A stretch of 64,000 nt of DNA from Rhizorhabdus phycosphaerae (GTDB taxonomy: Bacteria > Pseudomonadota > Alphaproteobacteria > Sphingomonadales > Sphingomonadaceae): NCBI RefSeq assembly GCF_011044255.1, contig NZ_CP049107.1:1488001-1552000 (forward strand). The letters run 5' to 3'. Positions 1 through 9,886 of this stretch are shown piece after piece. Below the pieces are notes generated by a model. The model saw nothing but the letters and a program-made list of their open reading frames with translations, did not search any database and was not told the DNA's origin. The stretch's first letter is position 1; every line of letters begins with the position of its first letter. The position numbers and the translations under genes were made by a program.

Positions 1-1009
1 GCTTCTTGTAGAGAAAGCCGATCGCCGAGGCGGTCAGCAGGAAGGTCCGGCTGCCCGCCGCATTGGCGCCTGGCACGAATATCTCATAATATTTGAGCAC
101 CGCCGGGAGCACCCCGGCCGCACCGTTGGTGGGCGCGGTGACGACGCGGCCGCCGGCGGCATTCTCCTCGTTCACAGCCAGCGCCCACAGGCTGACCCAC
201 TCGAATACGGTCGACGGATCGCTGCGCGGGCCGCGTTCGATGAGCACGTCGTGGACGGCCCGCGCACGGCGGCGGACGTTGAGACCGCCGGGCAGCACCC
301 CCTCCCCCTTCAGCCCGCGCGCGATGCAGGCGAACATGGCTCCGCGTACATCGGCCAGGAAGGCGTCGGTCTCCGCATCGCTGCGCCAGGCGCGCTCATT
401 CTCGGCGACGATGTCCGCGATCGTCATCCCCTGCGCTTCGCCCAGCGCCAGCAATTCGCGCGCCGAAGAGAAGGGATGGCGCAGCGCGATGTTGGCGCTC
501 CGGGCCGGCGCATCCTCGCGCAGGATCGCGCCGCCGCCGATCGAGAAATAGACCGCCTGCTCGACCGCCCCGTCCGCCAGCCGCGCGGTGAAGCGCATCG
601 CATTGGCGTGACCCGAGAGGAATTTGCCGCGCAGGAACAGCAGGTCTTCCTTCTCGTCGAAGGCGATATCCTTGCCGCCACCGAAGCTTATCCGTCCGCG
701 CTCGCGGATGGCTGCCGCGATGGCGCCGATCCGATCGGGATCGACCGTCTCGGGCGCCTCCCCTGCCAGCCCGAGCAGGATGGCGGTGTCGGTCGCATGG
801 CCATGGCCGGTGAGCGCGAGCGATCCGAACAGCTCGCAGCGGACATGGGCGACCGGACCGATGGCCAGGGCGCGCTCGGCAAAGTCGCGCGCCGCGCGCA
901 TCGGGCCGACGGTGTGCGAGCTCGACGGACCGATCCCGATCGTGAACAGGTCGCGGACGCTGATCGCCTGGTCGGCGGGCAGGCAGACCGCCTTGGAGGG
1001 ACGGGTCAT
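1..1009 (-). CDS. sdaA: L-serine ammonia-lyase, partial at window edge
   Basis: This is the N-terminal 336 residues of an iron-sulfur L-serine dehydratase, which deaminates L-serine to pyruvate and ammonia in the cytoplasm. The protein opens MTRPSKAVCLPADQ and soon carries GIGPSSSHTVGPMRAA, the hallmark of the family. Near the edge it has APTNGAAGVLPAVLKYY and ends GFLYKK, where the window stops; family members are about 450-460 residues, so roughly a quarter is missing, including most of the cluster-binding cysteines. The start is the ATG at 1009-1007. It is divergent from tamA across about 290 bases in which I see no gene. Confidence 0.93.
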   Translation of the reverse strand, partial: MTRPSKAVCLPADQAISVRDLFTIGIGPSSSHTVGPMRAARDFAERALAIGPVAHVRCELFGSLALTGHGHATDTAILLGLAGEAPETVDPDRIGAIAAAIRERGRISFGGGKDIAFDEKEDLLFLRGKFLSGHANAMRFTARLADGAVEQAVYFSIGGGAILREDAPARSANIALRHPFSSARELLALGEAQGMTIADIVAENERAWRSDAETDAFLADVRGAMFACIARGLKGEGVLPGGLNVRRRARAVHDVLIERGPRSDPSTVFEWVSLWALAVNEENAAGGRVVTAPTNGAAGVLPAVLKYYEIFVPGANAAGSRTFLLTASAIGFLYKK

Positions 1010-1301
1010 CGGCAGGCCAGACCTTCCGAACCTCGGCAGGCTCCGGCCGCCCACGCAGTAAAGTACATAATCATCGACATCCTCTGCCCGTCCGCTCGAC
1101 GGCGGGTCTTCCTGTGCTGCTTCTAGCCGGCCGGCGTGCGCAGGTCACCCGTCGACGGGATGCGCCGGTCCGCCGCCGCGAGCGCCATGTCGCGGGAACC
1201 GAATTTTCGCTCATGCGTGTTGCAACCAGCAGGGGCCTCGTCCGTTCAGGTCCGTGACGCCGCCGTATCGAAACCGAATGGCGGGCTAAGGGGGCCGTTC
1301 G

Positions 1302-3317
1302 TTGAAGCCGTTATCTCTCGTTGCCGTTCTTCTCGCCACGGCCGCCTCGACACTTTCCCATGCCCAGCCCGCGGAGGGCCCGCTCGACGATGCCGCGTTC
1401 GAGGCTGCCCTGCCCCCGCTCGAGGACACCTCCGCGCCCGCAACCAGCGAGGGACCGGCTCCTAACACCCCCGCCGAACCGGTTGCCCTGGCGCCCGAAC
1501 CCGAACTCGAACAACCTTTACCAGCACTAAGCGCCGCCCCGGTCGATCCGCCGGCGATCACGGTGGCGGAAGAGAAGCCGAAAGAGCTGCCCTATGACGT
1601 TCGCATCGAAGGGCTGAAGGACGTTGGCCTCGAAGACGAGTTCCGTGACCTGTCGGCGCTGCTGTCCGATGGGCGCAAGGCGGAGAATGCCGCGCAGATC
1701 GGTGCGCGTGCCGAGGAAGACGTTCTGCTGGCCGAGCGGCTGCTCCGCTCACGCGGCTATTATGACGGCGTCGCGACCATCTCGGTCGACACGCTTCCCA
1801 ACAGCCGCAATCGGCTCACCGCTACGCTGACCGCCACGCCGGGCACGCGTTACATGTTCGGACGCATCGCGGTGACGGGCGCCACCGAGGAGCCGACTAA
1901 ACTGGCGGTCGACGCGCTCGACCTGAAGAGCGGCGCACCGATCGTCGCGGCGGAGGTCGAGACGGCCGAGGCGAATGTCTCCCTACGCCTGCCGGAAAAT
2001 GGCTACCCCTTCGTCGAGGTGGGGCAGCGGGACATCCTGCTCGACGACCGCGACCACAAGGGGGACTACACGCTGCCGCTCGATTCCGGTCCCAAGGCCC
2101 GCTTCGGCGGGATCCGGACTGCGGGCGATCCCGTATTCGACGCCGGTCATATCGAGGTGATCCGGCGCTTCGACCGGGGCGACCTCTATGACAGCCGTCA
2201 GGTCGACGACCTGCGCCAGGCGCTGATCGCCACAAGCCTGCTGTCGACCGTCGCGATCGAACCGGTGCGCACGGGCATCGTCGCGGCGGACGGTACCGAG
2301 ACCGTCGACCTCCTCGTCCGCCAGAGCGAAGGCCCCCGCCGGCAGCTGGCGGCGAGCGCCGGCTATGGCACCGGCGAAGGCATCAAGCTCACCGGCTCCT
2401 GGACCCATCGCAACCTGTTCCCGCCGGAAGGCGCGCTGACGGTGGAGGGTGTCGCCGGCACGCAGCAGCAAAGCCTGTCGACCGCCTTCCGCCGTTCGAA
2501 CGCCGGGCAGCGCGACCGCGTCTTCGCCCTCGGCGCGAGCGTCGCCCGTCAGGACTTCGAAGCCTATAATGCGCAGACGGTCAGCCTGACCGGCAGCCTG
2601 TCGCGATCGAGCACGCCGATCTTCCAGAAGAAATGGACGTGGAGCATCGGCGGCGAGCTGACCGCATCGCGCGAGACCCGCTTCAACCCGGCAGACGGGG
2701 AGCGCCCGCGCAGCACCTACTTCATCGTCGCCGCTCCCGGCCAGCTCGGCTATGACGGATCGGACAGCCTGCTCGACCCGACGCGGGGCTTCCGCGTGAC
2801 CGGGCGCCTCAGCCCCGAAGCACAGAAGCGCAACAATGGCGGATATGACGCCTATGCGCGGATGCTGCTGGAAGGCAGCGCTTATTATCCGGTGATGGAC
2901 TCGCTCGTGTTGGCCGGGCGTGCCCGCGTAGGGTCGATCGTCGGGGCGACCCGCGACACCATCGCGCCCTCGCGGCGCTATTATGCGGGCGGCGGCGGAT
3001 CGGTGCGCGGCTTCGGCTTCCAGCAGCTTGGACCCAAGGACGCCAATGGCGATCCGGTCGGCGGTCGCAGCCTGACCGAATTCGCACTGGAGGCGCGCTA
3101 CCGCTTTGGCGACTATGGGATCGTACCCTTCTTCGACGCCGGGCGGGTCGGCCAGGGCTCCACCCCCTCGCTGTCGGGGATGCGCTACGGCGCCGGCATA
3201 GGCGGGCGATATTATACCAATTTCGGGCCGATGCGGATCGACATCGCCACCCCTATCAATCGCCGCAAGGGTGAATCGAAGATCGCGCTCTACATCTCCA
3301 TCGGTCAGGCCTTCTGA
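1302..3317 (+). CDS. tamA: Omp85-family outer-membrane assembly protein (TamA-like)
   Basis: This 671-residue outer-membrane protein is the Omp85 partner of the translocation and assembly module, which helps insert autotransporters and other barrels. It has a signal peptide (LVAVLLATAASTLSHAQ), an acidic Pro/Glu-rich linker to about residue 95, POTRA-type segments (for example GRIAVTGA near 185) and a C-terminal barrel ending in Phe (SIGQAF), as in the family. The start is a TTG at 1302: an in-frame stop at 1287-1289 excludes anything further upstream, and a purine-rich GGGGG lies just before it. Its TGA overlaps the tamB ATG (TGATG), so the two are translationally coupled. Confidence 0.9.
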   Translation: MKPLSLVAVLLATAASTLSHAQPAEGPLDDAAFEAALPPLEDTSAPATSEGPAPNTPAEPVALAPEPELEQPLPALSAAPVDPPAITVAEEKPKELPYDVRIEGLKDVGLEDEFRDLSALLSDGRKAENAAQIGARAEEDVLLAERLLRSRGYYDGVATISVDTLPNSRNRLTATLTATPGTRYMFGRIAVTGATEEPTKLAVDALDLKSGAPIVAAEVETAEANVSLRLPENGYPFVEVGQRDILLDDRDHKGDYTLPLDSGPKARFGGIRTAGDPVFDAGHIEVIRRFDRGDLYDSRQVDDLRQALIATSLLSTVAIEPVRTGIVAADGTETVDLLVRQSEGPRRQLAASAGYGTGEGIKLTGSWTHRNLFPPEGALTVEGVAGTQQQSLSTAFRRSNAGQRDRVFALGASVARQDFEAYNAQTVSLTGSLSRSSTPIFQKKWTWSIGGELTASRETRFNPADGERPRSTYFIVAAPGQLGYDGSDSLLDPTRGFRVTGRLSPEAQKRNNGGYDAYARMLLEGSAYYPVMDSLVLAGRARVGSIVGATRDTIAPSRRYYAGGGGSVRGFGFQQLGPKDANGDPVGGRSLTEFALEARYRFGDYGIVPFFDAGRVGQGSTPSLSGMRYGAGIGGRYYTNFGPMRIDIATPINRRKGESKIALYISIGQAF

Positions 3318-6300
3318 TGGCCGACATCGACACCTCCTTGGCTCCCGCGGGCAATCGTTCGGGCGCCAGTCGGCCCCTCTGGCAGCGCATCGCCTTGTGG
3401 ACGGCAGGCACGATTGCCGGTCTTGTCCTTCTGGTCCTGCTTGCCATCGCCGCTCTCGACACAAGTCCGGGTCGCCGCTTCCTCGCCGACAGGCTCGCGG
3501 GCTTCGAGACCGCTTCCGGTCTCCGCCTCACCGCCGGGCGGATCGATGGATCGCTTTATGGCCGCATGACGCTGTCGAAGGTGCAGCTGCGCGACACGCG
3601 CGGGGTATTTCTCAGTGCCGACCGGCTCATCCTAGACTGGCGGCCTATCGCCTATCTCAGCTCGAACAGGATCGACATACGCGAACTGGCCTCGCCCGAA
3701 GTCCGGCTGCAGCGGCTTCCGTCATTGAAGCCGGTGCCCAGCGACCCGGATGCCCCGCTGTTGCCCGATATCGACGTCGCGCTCGGCCGGCTGGCGATCG
3801 ACCGGCTGGTCGTCGCTCCGGCGATCACCGGTAAAGCGCATGTCGTGCGCCTCTCCGGCAAGGTGGACATCGCAGACGGCCGTGCCGTGATTGCCGCCGA
3901 TGCCGCCGCGCTGACAGGCAGGGGTCTGGCAGGTGGCGACATGCTGCGCCTCCGGCTCGATGCAGTGCCCGCGTCCAACCGCCTGCAGATCGACGGTCGA
4001 CTGCAAGCGCCGGCGGGCGGACTGGTCGATGGCTTCGCCGGGTTCGGCAAGCCGCTGGCGGCGACCCTCGCCGGTGCTGGGGACTGGCGCGCCTGGGACG
4101 GTACGCTCAGAGCCACTAGCGGTCAGGAGCGGCTGGCCGACCTGACCGTCACCGCCCGATCCGGGCTGTTCGCGACCAAGGGCGCGCTGCGCCCGGGGAT
4201 CATCTTCACCGGGCCGATCGCGGGTCTGACCGCGCCCCAACTGACGGTCGACGCGTCCGCCAGGCTCGCCGAGCGCAGCGCCACCATCGACGCCAAAATC
4301 GCGTCGGATGCCTTGAGAGCGACCGCCAAGGGCACGGTCGATCTCGCCGGTAACCGCTTCGCGGACTTCCATCTGAACGCCGCGCTACTGAAGGCGCGTG
4401 CGATGGCGGAAAATCTGTCGGGCGACGATGTCCTCGCCGATGCGACGCTCGACGGCCCCTTCTCGGCTCCGACGATCGCCTATGCGATCAAGGCCAAGCG
4501 GCTGGCCTTCGGCAGCCTCGGCGTCGAGGGGCTCGCGGCGGAGGGCAAGGCCCGCGTCGATGCGGACCGGATCAGCATTCCACTCCACGCCTCCGCGCGG
4601 CGGGTGACCGGCCTGAACGCGGCGGTCGGCGGACTGCTGATCGACCTGAAGGCGGACGGCGACCTTGCCTGGTCGAGCGGCCGGCTGCTTTCGGACAATC
4701 TGCGCCTTCGTTCGAAGACGCTCGACGCCACCGCGATCATCATCGCGGACCCGGCCAAGGGAATCTATACGGGGGCACTCAAGGGCCGCGTGAACGACTA
4801 TCAGGTCGACGGGCTCGGACGCATCGCACTTGTCACCGATGCCGAGCTGGTACCGGGGCGCGAAGGCGGGTTCGGGGTTCGCGGCGGGTTCCGCATGACG
4901 ACGCGTCGCATCGACAACGAAACGCTGCGCAATGCGCTCGGAGGTACGGCTGTCGCGACCGGACAGTTCGGCTTTGACGGACGGGTCGCCCGACTGACCC
5001 GTTTTACCGTCCGCTCGCCCGGTTTCCAGCTGGGCAACGCGGTCGGCAGCTATGATATCGAAAATGGCAGGATCGCCTTTCGCGCATCCGGCCGCTCGCG
5101 CGACTATGGCCCGCTCGTGATCGATGCGAGCGGCACGCTGGACCGCCCCTTGGTGCGCCTGCGCGCCGCGCGTCCCGGCTTGGGCGTCGAGTTGCGCGAC
5201 CTCGTGGCCGAATTGCGTGGCGTGCCGCAGGGCTATGCGGTCAAGGCGCGCGGTGCCACCGCCTATGGCCCGCTGACCGCCGACCTGCTGATCCGGCAGG
5301 GGCGCGGACCGCTCGCGATCGACATCACCAAGGCGACCGTCGCCGGCGTCGATCTCAAGGGCACGATCGTCCAGACGCGCTCCGGCCCGTTCGACGGTCG
5401 CCTGACTTTGGCGGGCTCCGGCCTGTCGGGCGGGCTGCAGCTGTCTGCGGCCGGTGGAGACCAGCGCGTCGTCGCCGATATCATCGCCTCGGCCGCCCGT
5501 ATACCGGGCGACATCCCCATTATGATCGGTCAGGGCAGTCTGAAGGGCGAGGTCGTGCTACGCCCCAAGGGGCCGGCCGCACAGGGGCGCTTCTTGCTCG
5601 CCGACGTCCGGCAGGGCGAGACGATCGTGAAGCGCGCGCAGGGGCGCATCGACTATCGCGAGGGTTCGGGAACGGCGGCCATCGTGGCTCAGGGCCGCAG
5701 CGGCGCCGACTTCGATGTCGCGGCGCAAGCGCGCTTCGCCCCGAACCGGATCATCGCGAATGCCAAGGGCCGCGTCGCCAACGTCGCCTTCCGCTTCGCC
5801 GAGCCGGTCCGGCTCGACCGCGAGGGTCAGGACTGGGTCCTGTCCCCGGCCCGTCTGGTCGTGCCGCAGGGCGAGGTTCGCCTGTCCGGCCGCTATGGCC
5901 GGGAAAGCCGTCTCGAGGCACGTCTCGCCAATTTCGACATCGGCATCGCGCAGGCCTTCGCCCCCGGTCTCGGCCTCGGTGGCCGCGCCAGCGGGACGCT
6001 CGATTATGCCAGCCTGCCCGGCCAGGCGACGCCGACCGTCAACGCTCGGCTCGACATCAAGCGCTTCACCCGAACCTCGGCCTATGTCGTCTCCGAACCG
6101 GTCGATCTCGCCCTGCTGGCGAAGCTTGACGCCTCTGGCGGCGATATGCGCGGCATCGTCCGGCGCGGCGACAATGTCGTCGGGCGCTTCGTGACTCGCC
6201 TCGCTCCGCTGGGTGCTGGCGCGACCCTCCAGGAACGGCTGATGCAGGCGCCGCTGTCGGGCGGCATCCGCTATAGCGGTCCAGCCGATGTGCCGTGGAC

Positions 6301-7543
6301 ATTGACCGGTATCGCCGGACAGGAAGTGAGCGGCCCGATCGCGATCGCAGCCGACTTCGGCGGCCGGCTGGACAATCCGACGCTGACCGGCGTCGCCCGG
6401 GCCAAGACGCTGCGCTACGAGAATAGCAGCTATGGCACGGTAATCTCGAACATCGCGCTGGACGGCCGTTTCACCCAATCGGAGTTTCTGCTGAACAGCT
6501 TCACCGGTCGCGCCGGCGAAGGCACGGTCAGCGCCACCGGCCGGATCGGCCTCGCCGCGACCGAGGGCTTCCCGATCCAGCTGAAGGCGACGCTGGCGAA
6601 GGCGCGTCTGGCGAAGAGCGACGCGCTGGGCGCGGTGGCTTCGGGGACGCTCGACATTACCAATGGCCCCGGCGGAGGGCTGATCAAGGGAGACCTTCGG
6701 GTGCCGGAAGCGCGTTACCGGATCATCCGGCAGGGCGCAGCCGAGGTCGCCGAACTGACCGGCGTCCGCCGGCGTGGGGACGAGCCGCTCAAGCCGGGAG
6801 GCGACGACGCGGGCGCCGCGCCGAGCAACTGGAAGCTCGATATCCGAATCCGGGCCGACAACCAGATCTTCGTCAGCGGCATGGGCCTCGAAGCCGAATG
6901 GGCCACCGACATGCGCGTGACCGGGACGGCGGGCGATCCGCGCGTGGTCGGTCGACTGTCGGTCGTGCGGGGTACCTATTCCTTCGCGGGCCGCCGCTTC
7001 GACCTCGACGAACAGGGCGAGATCCGCTTCGACGGCGGTCAGCTGACGAACCCCGAACTCGACCTCTCGGCCGACACCTCGGTCGAAGGCGTCACCGCCC
7101 GGATCGTCATCGGCGGCCGCGCCATGGCGCCACAGGTGAGCTTCACCTCGACTCCTACGCTGCCTCAGGACGAGGTGCTGTCGCGCCTTCTGTTCGGCGA
7201 GAGCGTCACCTCGTTGTCACCGACCCAGGCGATCCAGCTGGCGGCAGCGCTCAATTCGCTGCGCGGTTCTGGCGGCGGCCTCAATCCGCTGGGCAAGCTG
7301 CGCTCGGCTTCGGGCATCGACCGGCTGCGCGTCCTCGGCGCAGACAAAACGGCGGGACGCGGCACTGCGCTCGCAGCCGGCCAATATATCTCCAATGACA
7401 TCTATGTGGAGGTCATCACCGACGCACGCGGCTTCACGGCGACCCAGCTGGAGATATCGCTGTCGAAGACGCTCAGCCTGCTCAGCCAGACGAGTTCGTT
7501 CGGCGGGTCCAATGCCAGCATCCGCTATTCGAAGGATTATTGA
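3317..7543 (+). CDS. tamB: Translocation/assembly module protein TamB
   Basis: This is a 1408-residue inner-membrane-anchored AsmA-like protein that spans the periplasm and works with TamA, probably in outer-membrane protein or lipid delivery. One transmembrane helix lies near residues 27-50 (VLLVLLAIAAL). The long repetitive beta-rich body (many short DG/AxG strands) leads to the conserved TamB C-terminal domain, with LPQDEVLSRLLFGESV and the terminal QTSSFGGSNASIRYSKDY. Length is normal for the family. The ATG overlaps the tamA stop. About 190 bases follow without a gene before the oxygenase cluster. Confidence 0.92.
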   Translation: MADIDTSLAPAGNRSGASRPLWQRIALWTAGTIAGLVLLVLLAIAALDTSPGRRFLADRLAGFETASGLRLTAGRIDGSLYGRMTLSKVQLRDTRGVFLSADRLILDWRPIAYLSSNRIDIRELASPEVRLQRLPSLKPVPSDPDAPLLPDIDVALGRLAIDRLVVAPAITGKAHVVRLSGKVDIADGRAVIAADAAALTGRGLAGGDMLRLRLDAVPASNRLQIDGRLQAPAGGLVDGFAGFGKPLAATLAGAGDWRAWDGTLRATSGQERLADLTVTARSGLFATKGALRPGIIFTGPIAGLTAPQLTVDASARLAERSATIDAKIASDALRATAKGTVDLAGNRFADFHLNAALLKARAMAENLSGDDVLADATLDGPFSAPTIAYAIKAKRLAFGSLGVEGLAAEGKARVDADRISIPLHASARRVTGLNAAVGGLLIDLKADGDLAWSSGRLLSDNLRLRSKTLDATAIIIADPAKGIYTGALKGRVNDYQVDGLGRIALVTDAELVPGREGGFGVRGGFRMTTRRIDNETLRNALGGTAVATGQFGFDGRVARLTRFTVRSPGFQLGNAVGSYDIENGRIAFRASGRSRDYGPLVIDASGTLDRPLVRLRAARPGLGVELRDLVAELRGVPQGYAVKARGATAYGPLTADLLIRQGRGPLAIDITKATVAGVDLKGTIVQTRSGPFDGRLTLAGSGLSGGLQLSAAGGDQRVVADIIASAARIPGDIPIMIGQGSLKGEVVLRPKGPAAQGRFLLADVRQGETIVKRAQGRIDYREGSGTAAIVAQGRSGADFDVAAQARFAPNRIIANAKGRVANVAFRFAEPVRLDREGQDWVLSPARLVVPQGEVRLSGRYGRESRLEARLANFDIGIAQAFAPGLGLGGRASGTLDYASLPGQATPTVNARLDIKRFTRTSAYVVSEPVDLALLAKLDASGGDMRGIVRRGDNVVGRFVTRLAPLGAGATLQERLMQAPLSGGIRYSGPADVPWTLTGIAGQEVSGPIAIAADFGGRLDNPTLTGVARAKTLRYENSSYGTVISNIALDGRFTQSEFLLNSFTGRAGEGTVSATGRIGLAATEGFPIQLKATLAKARLAKSDALGAVASGTLDITNGPGGGLIKGDLRVPEARYRIIRQGAAEVAELTGVRRRGDEPLKPGGDDAGAAPSNWKLDIRIRADNQIFVSGMGLEAEWATDMRVTGTAGDPRVVGRLSVVRGTYSFAGRRFDLDEQGEIRFDGGQLTNPELDLSADTSVEGVTARIVIGGRAMAPQVSFTSTPTLPQDEVLSRLLFGESVTSLSPTQAIQLAAALNSLRGSGGGLNPLGKLRSASGIDRLRVLGADKTAGRGTALAAGQYISNDIYVEVITDARGFTATQLEISLSKTLSLLSQTSSFGGSNASIRYSKDY

Positions 7544-7661
7544 GCCAGATCGGAGACAGTGCGAGAACGGCTTTGAATCTACGCATTTTCTACGCTGATA
7601 GCGATTTTCATGACAATATCTCGCCTCACGGCGGATATCCGTAACGCATATCAGCATATTA

Positions 7662-7675
7662 TTGACCGAGATCAA
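7662..7675. promoter_or_regulatory. FNR/Anr-like box upstream of oxygenase trio
   Basis: TTGAC-CGAG-ATCAA differs by one base from the FNR/Anr consensus TTGAT-N4-ATCAA. It lies 56 bases before the ATG at 7732, a usual place for a CRP/FNR-family site. A second perfect palindrome, CGGATATCCG, is at 7632-7641. Function is inferred from the motif only. Confidence 0.4.
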
Positions 7676-7731
7676 TTTCCGCGACCGGGTGCCATGGCAT
7701 CCCTGGATCGAACGGAAGAGGATGTCTCAGG

Positions 7732-8652
7732 ATGCAGATTGCAGGCCTCGCATATTGCGTGATCGGTTCCACCGCACCCAGGCAGTGGATCGAGTTTGGC
7801 GAGACGGTGGCGGGCTTTGCCGCCGAGGAGCGGGACGGCGTCGTTCTTCTGCGCATGGACGAGCGGCCCGGCCGCATCATCGTCATCCCCTCGCCGACGG
7901 ATTGTTACCGGGCGTCGGGCTGGGAGGTTCGCGGACGCAAGGCCTTCGAGGACGCTGAGGAGGAGCTTGCGCGCAAGGGCATCGCATTCGAGCGATCGAC
8001 AGCCGCCGAGCGGGCTCTGAGGAGCGTCACCGACATGCTGTGGCTGCTGGACCCCGCAGGGAACCGGCACGAGATCTTTCACGGGCCCGCTGTGGCGTCC
8101 GCGCCCTTCCGCTCGCCCGCCGGGGTCGAGCAGTTCGTCACCGGGCAGCTCGGCATGGGCCATGTGGTGCTGCCGGCGCCGAACATCGACGCGACCCGTG
8201 ATTTCCTGAACGAGGTGCTCGGCTTCGACCTGTCGGACTATATGGTCCATCGCCCGCTGGGACCGGACGGTCCCGCCATGCGCATCGATTTCCTGCATTG
8301 CGACAATCCCCGCCACCACAGCATCGCCCTGTTCGAGGGCGAGGTTCCGGCAGGCTGCGTGCACCTGATGGTCGAACTGCCCACGCTGGACGAGATCGGA
8401 CGGGCCTATGACCGGATGGAGCAGGCAGGCGCGCGGCTGATGGCGACGCTCGGCCGCCACAGCAACGACCGCATGGTCAGCTTCTACGCCGCCACGCCGG
8501 GCGGCTTCGCGCTCGAATATGGCTTTGGCGGACTGCAGCTCGACTGGTCCGAACATAGCGCCTTCGAGTTCACGGCGATCAGCGACTGGGGACATGATTT
8601 CAGCGTCGGCTTCGGCGCGGACGAGCGCGCGAAACTGGCGGCAGCCGCCTGA
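7732..8652 (+). CDS. VOC-family extradiol ring-cleavage dioxygenase, HsaC/BphC-like
   Basis: This 306-residue type I extradiol dioxygenase should cleave a catechol next to, rather than between, the hydroxyls. It has two vicinal-oxygen-chelate halves. Iron ligands appear as His144 (GMGHVVLP), His211 (GCVHLMVE) and Glu262 (FALEYGFGG), and the catalytic His195, His243 and Tyr252 match those known for BphC (NPRHHSIAL; GRHSNDRMVSFY). Length fits BphC/HsaC. It leads a plus-strand trio with an HsaA-like monooxygenase (21 bases downstream) and a KshA-like Rieske protein, which points to a steroid-like or polycyclic substrate; the substrate is not determinable here. Confidence 0.85.
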   Translation: MQIAGLAYCVIGSTAPRQWIEFGETVAGFAAEERDGVVLLRMDERPGRIIVIPSPTDCYRASGWEVRGRKAFEDAEEELARKGIAFERSTAAERALRSVTDMLWLLDPAGNRHEIFHGPAVASAPFRSPAGVEQFVTGQLGMGHVVLPAPNIDATRDFLNEVLGFDLSDYMVHRPLGPDGPAMRIDFLHCDNPRHHSIALFEGEVPAGCVHLMVELPTLDEIGRAYDRMEQAGARLMATLGRHSNDRMVSFYAATPGGFALEYGFGGLQLDWSEHSAFEFTAISDWGHDFSVGFGADERAKLAAAA

Positions 8653-8673
8653 CGACAAACGAGGAGACGGAGC

Positions 8674-9867
8674 ATGACTTTGACGAAAGCTGTCGGCCTG
8701 CCGACCGAAGCCGATCTGGTGGCGCGCGCCGAGGCGATGATCCCTTTGCTTCGCGAGCGGGCAGAACAGGCCGAACGCGACTGCCGCCTTCCGGCCGAAA
8801 CGATCGCCGACTTCCGCGCCGCCGGCTTCTTCAAGATCCTCCAGCCGCGCCGCTATGGCGGCTATGAAATGGATCCGCAGAGCTTCTACGCCGTGCAGAT
8901 GAAGGTCGGCGAAGGCTGCATGTCATCGGCCTGGGTGCTGGGCGTGCTCGCGGTGCATAACTGGCAACTGGCGCTGTTCGACGCTCAGGCGCAGGACGAT
9001 GTGTGGGGTGAGGATCCTGCCACGCTGATCTCCTCCTCCTACATGCCCAAGGGCAGGGTCACGCCCGAAGATGGCGGCTATCGCCTGTCGGGCCGGTGGA
9101 GCTTCTCCAGCGGCGTCGACCATTGCGAATGGGCCTTTCTGGGCGGGATGATCACCGACCCGACGACCGGCACACCCGACTTCGTGACTTTCCTCGTGCC
9201 GCGTCGCGATTTCACGATATTGCCGGTCTGGAAGACGATGGGTCTGGGCGCCACGGGCAGCCACGATGTCGTCGTCGAGGGGGCATTCGTACCCGCCTAT
9301 CGCGTGCATCGGTCGAAGGACGGCTTTGCCGTCAGCAGCCCGGGACTGAAGGTCAACGACTCTCCACTGTTCCGCCTGCCTTTCGGTCAGGTCTTCGTTC
9401 GGGCCGTCTCGAGTTCCTCGATCGGCGCCTTGCAGGGGGCGTTGGACCTGTTCCGCAATGCCGGCGCGACACGCGTCTCCAACAACGACGCGTCCTGCGC
9501 AGCGCAGGATCCGGCCACGCTCGAGCTCGTCGCCGAGACCGCCGCCGCGATCGACGAGATGAAGGCCCTGCTCAACCGCAACTTCGACCATCTGATGTCC
9601 GCCGCCCGGGCGGGACGTCAGGCCGACGTCGAGACCCGGCTGACCTTTCGCTACCAGTCAGCACAGATTTCCAGCCGCTGCGCCGATCTCGTCACCCGCA
9701 TCTTCCATGCGTCCGGCGCCGAGGGTATTTTCAGGGACCGGCCGATTTCGCGCATTTTCTGTGACATCCATGCCGGACGAACCCACGTCGCCAACAACCC
9801 GTCAAAGGTCGGGCGCAATTTCGGTGGCGTTCTGCTCGGCGCGCCCAACGCCGACAGTTTCATCTGA
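8674..9867 (+). CDS. Flavin-dependent monooxygenase of the acyl-CoA dehydrogenase fold, HsaA-like
   Basis: This 397-residue group D flavin monooxygenase probably hydroxylates a phenol ortho to its hydroxyl using reduced flavin supplied by a separate reductase. The N-terminal helical part contains PAETIADFRAAGFFKILQPRRYGG, typical of HsaA and related two-component oxygenases. The central beta domain has YRLSGRWSFSSGVDH and LGATGSHDVVVEGAFVP. The C-terminus has FHASGAEGIFRDRPISRIFCDIHA. Its SD is GAGGAG at 8661-8666. No flavin reductase lies beside it; the nearest is at 40152. It would supply a catechol for the upstream extradiol enzyme. Confidence 0.85.
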   Translation: MTLTKAVGLPTEADLVARAEAMIPLLRERAEQAERDCRLPAETIADFRAAGFFKILQPRRYGGYEMDPQSFYAVQMKVGEGCMSSAWVLGVLAVHNWQLALFDAQAQDDVWGEDPATLISSSYMPKGRVTPEDGGYRLSGRWSFSSGVDHCEWAFLGGMITDPTTGTPDFVTFLVPRRDFTILPVWKTMGLGATGSHDVVVEGAFVPAYRVHRSKDGFAVSSPGLKVNDSPLFRLPFGQVFVRAVSSSSIGALQGALDLFRNAGATRVSNNDASCAAQDPATLELVAETAAAIDEMKALLNRNFDHLMSAARAGRQADVETRLTFRYQSAQISSRCADLVTRIFHASGAEGIFRDRPISRIFCDIHAGRTHVANNPSKVGRNFGGVLLGAPNADSFI

Positions 9868-9886
9868 TCTCGGGGAGACCCTGCCG

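Noticed and set aside
93-1126. Plus-strand open frames over the serine ammonia-lyase gene
   Set aside because: They are antisense to a clear SdaA coding frame that continues off the window and show no recognisable protein features.
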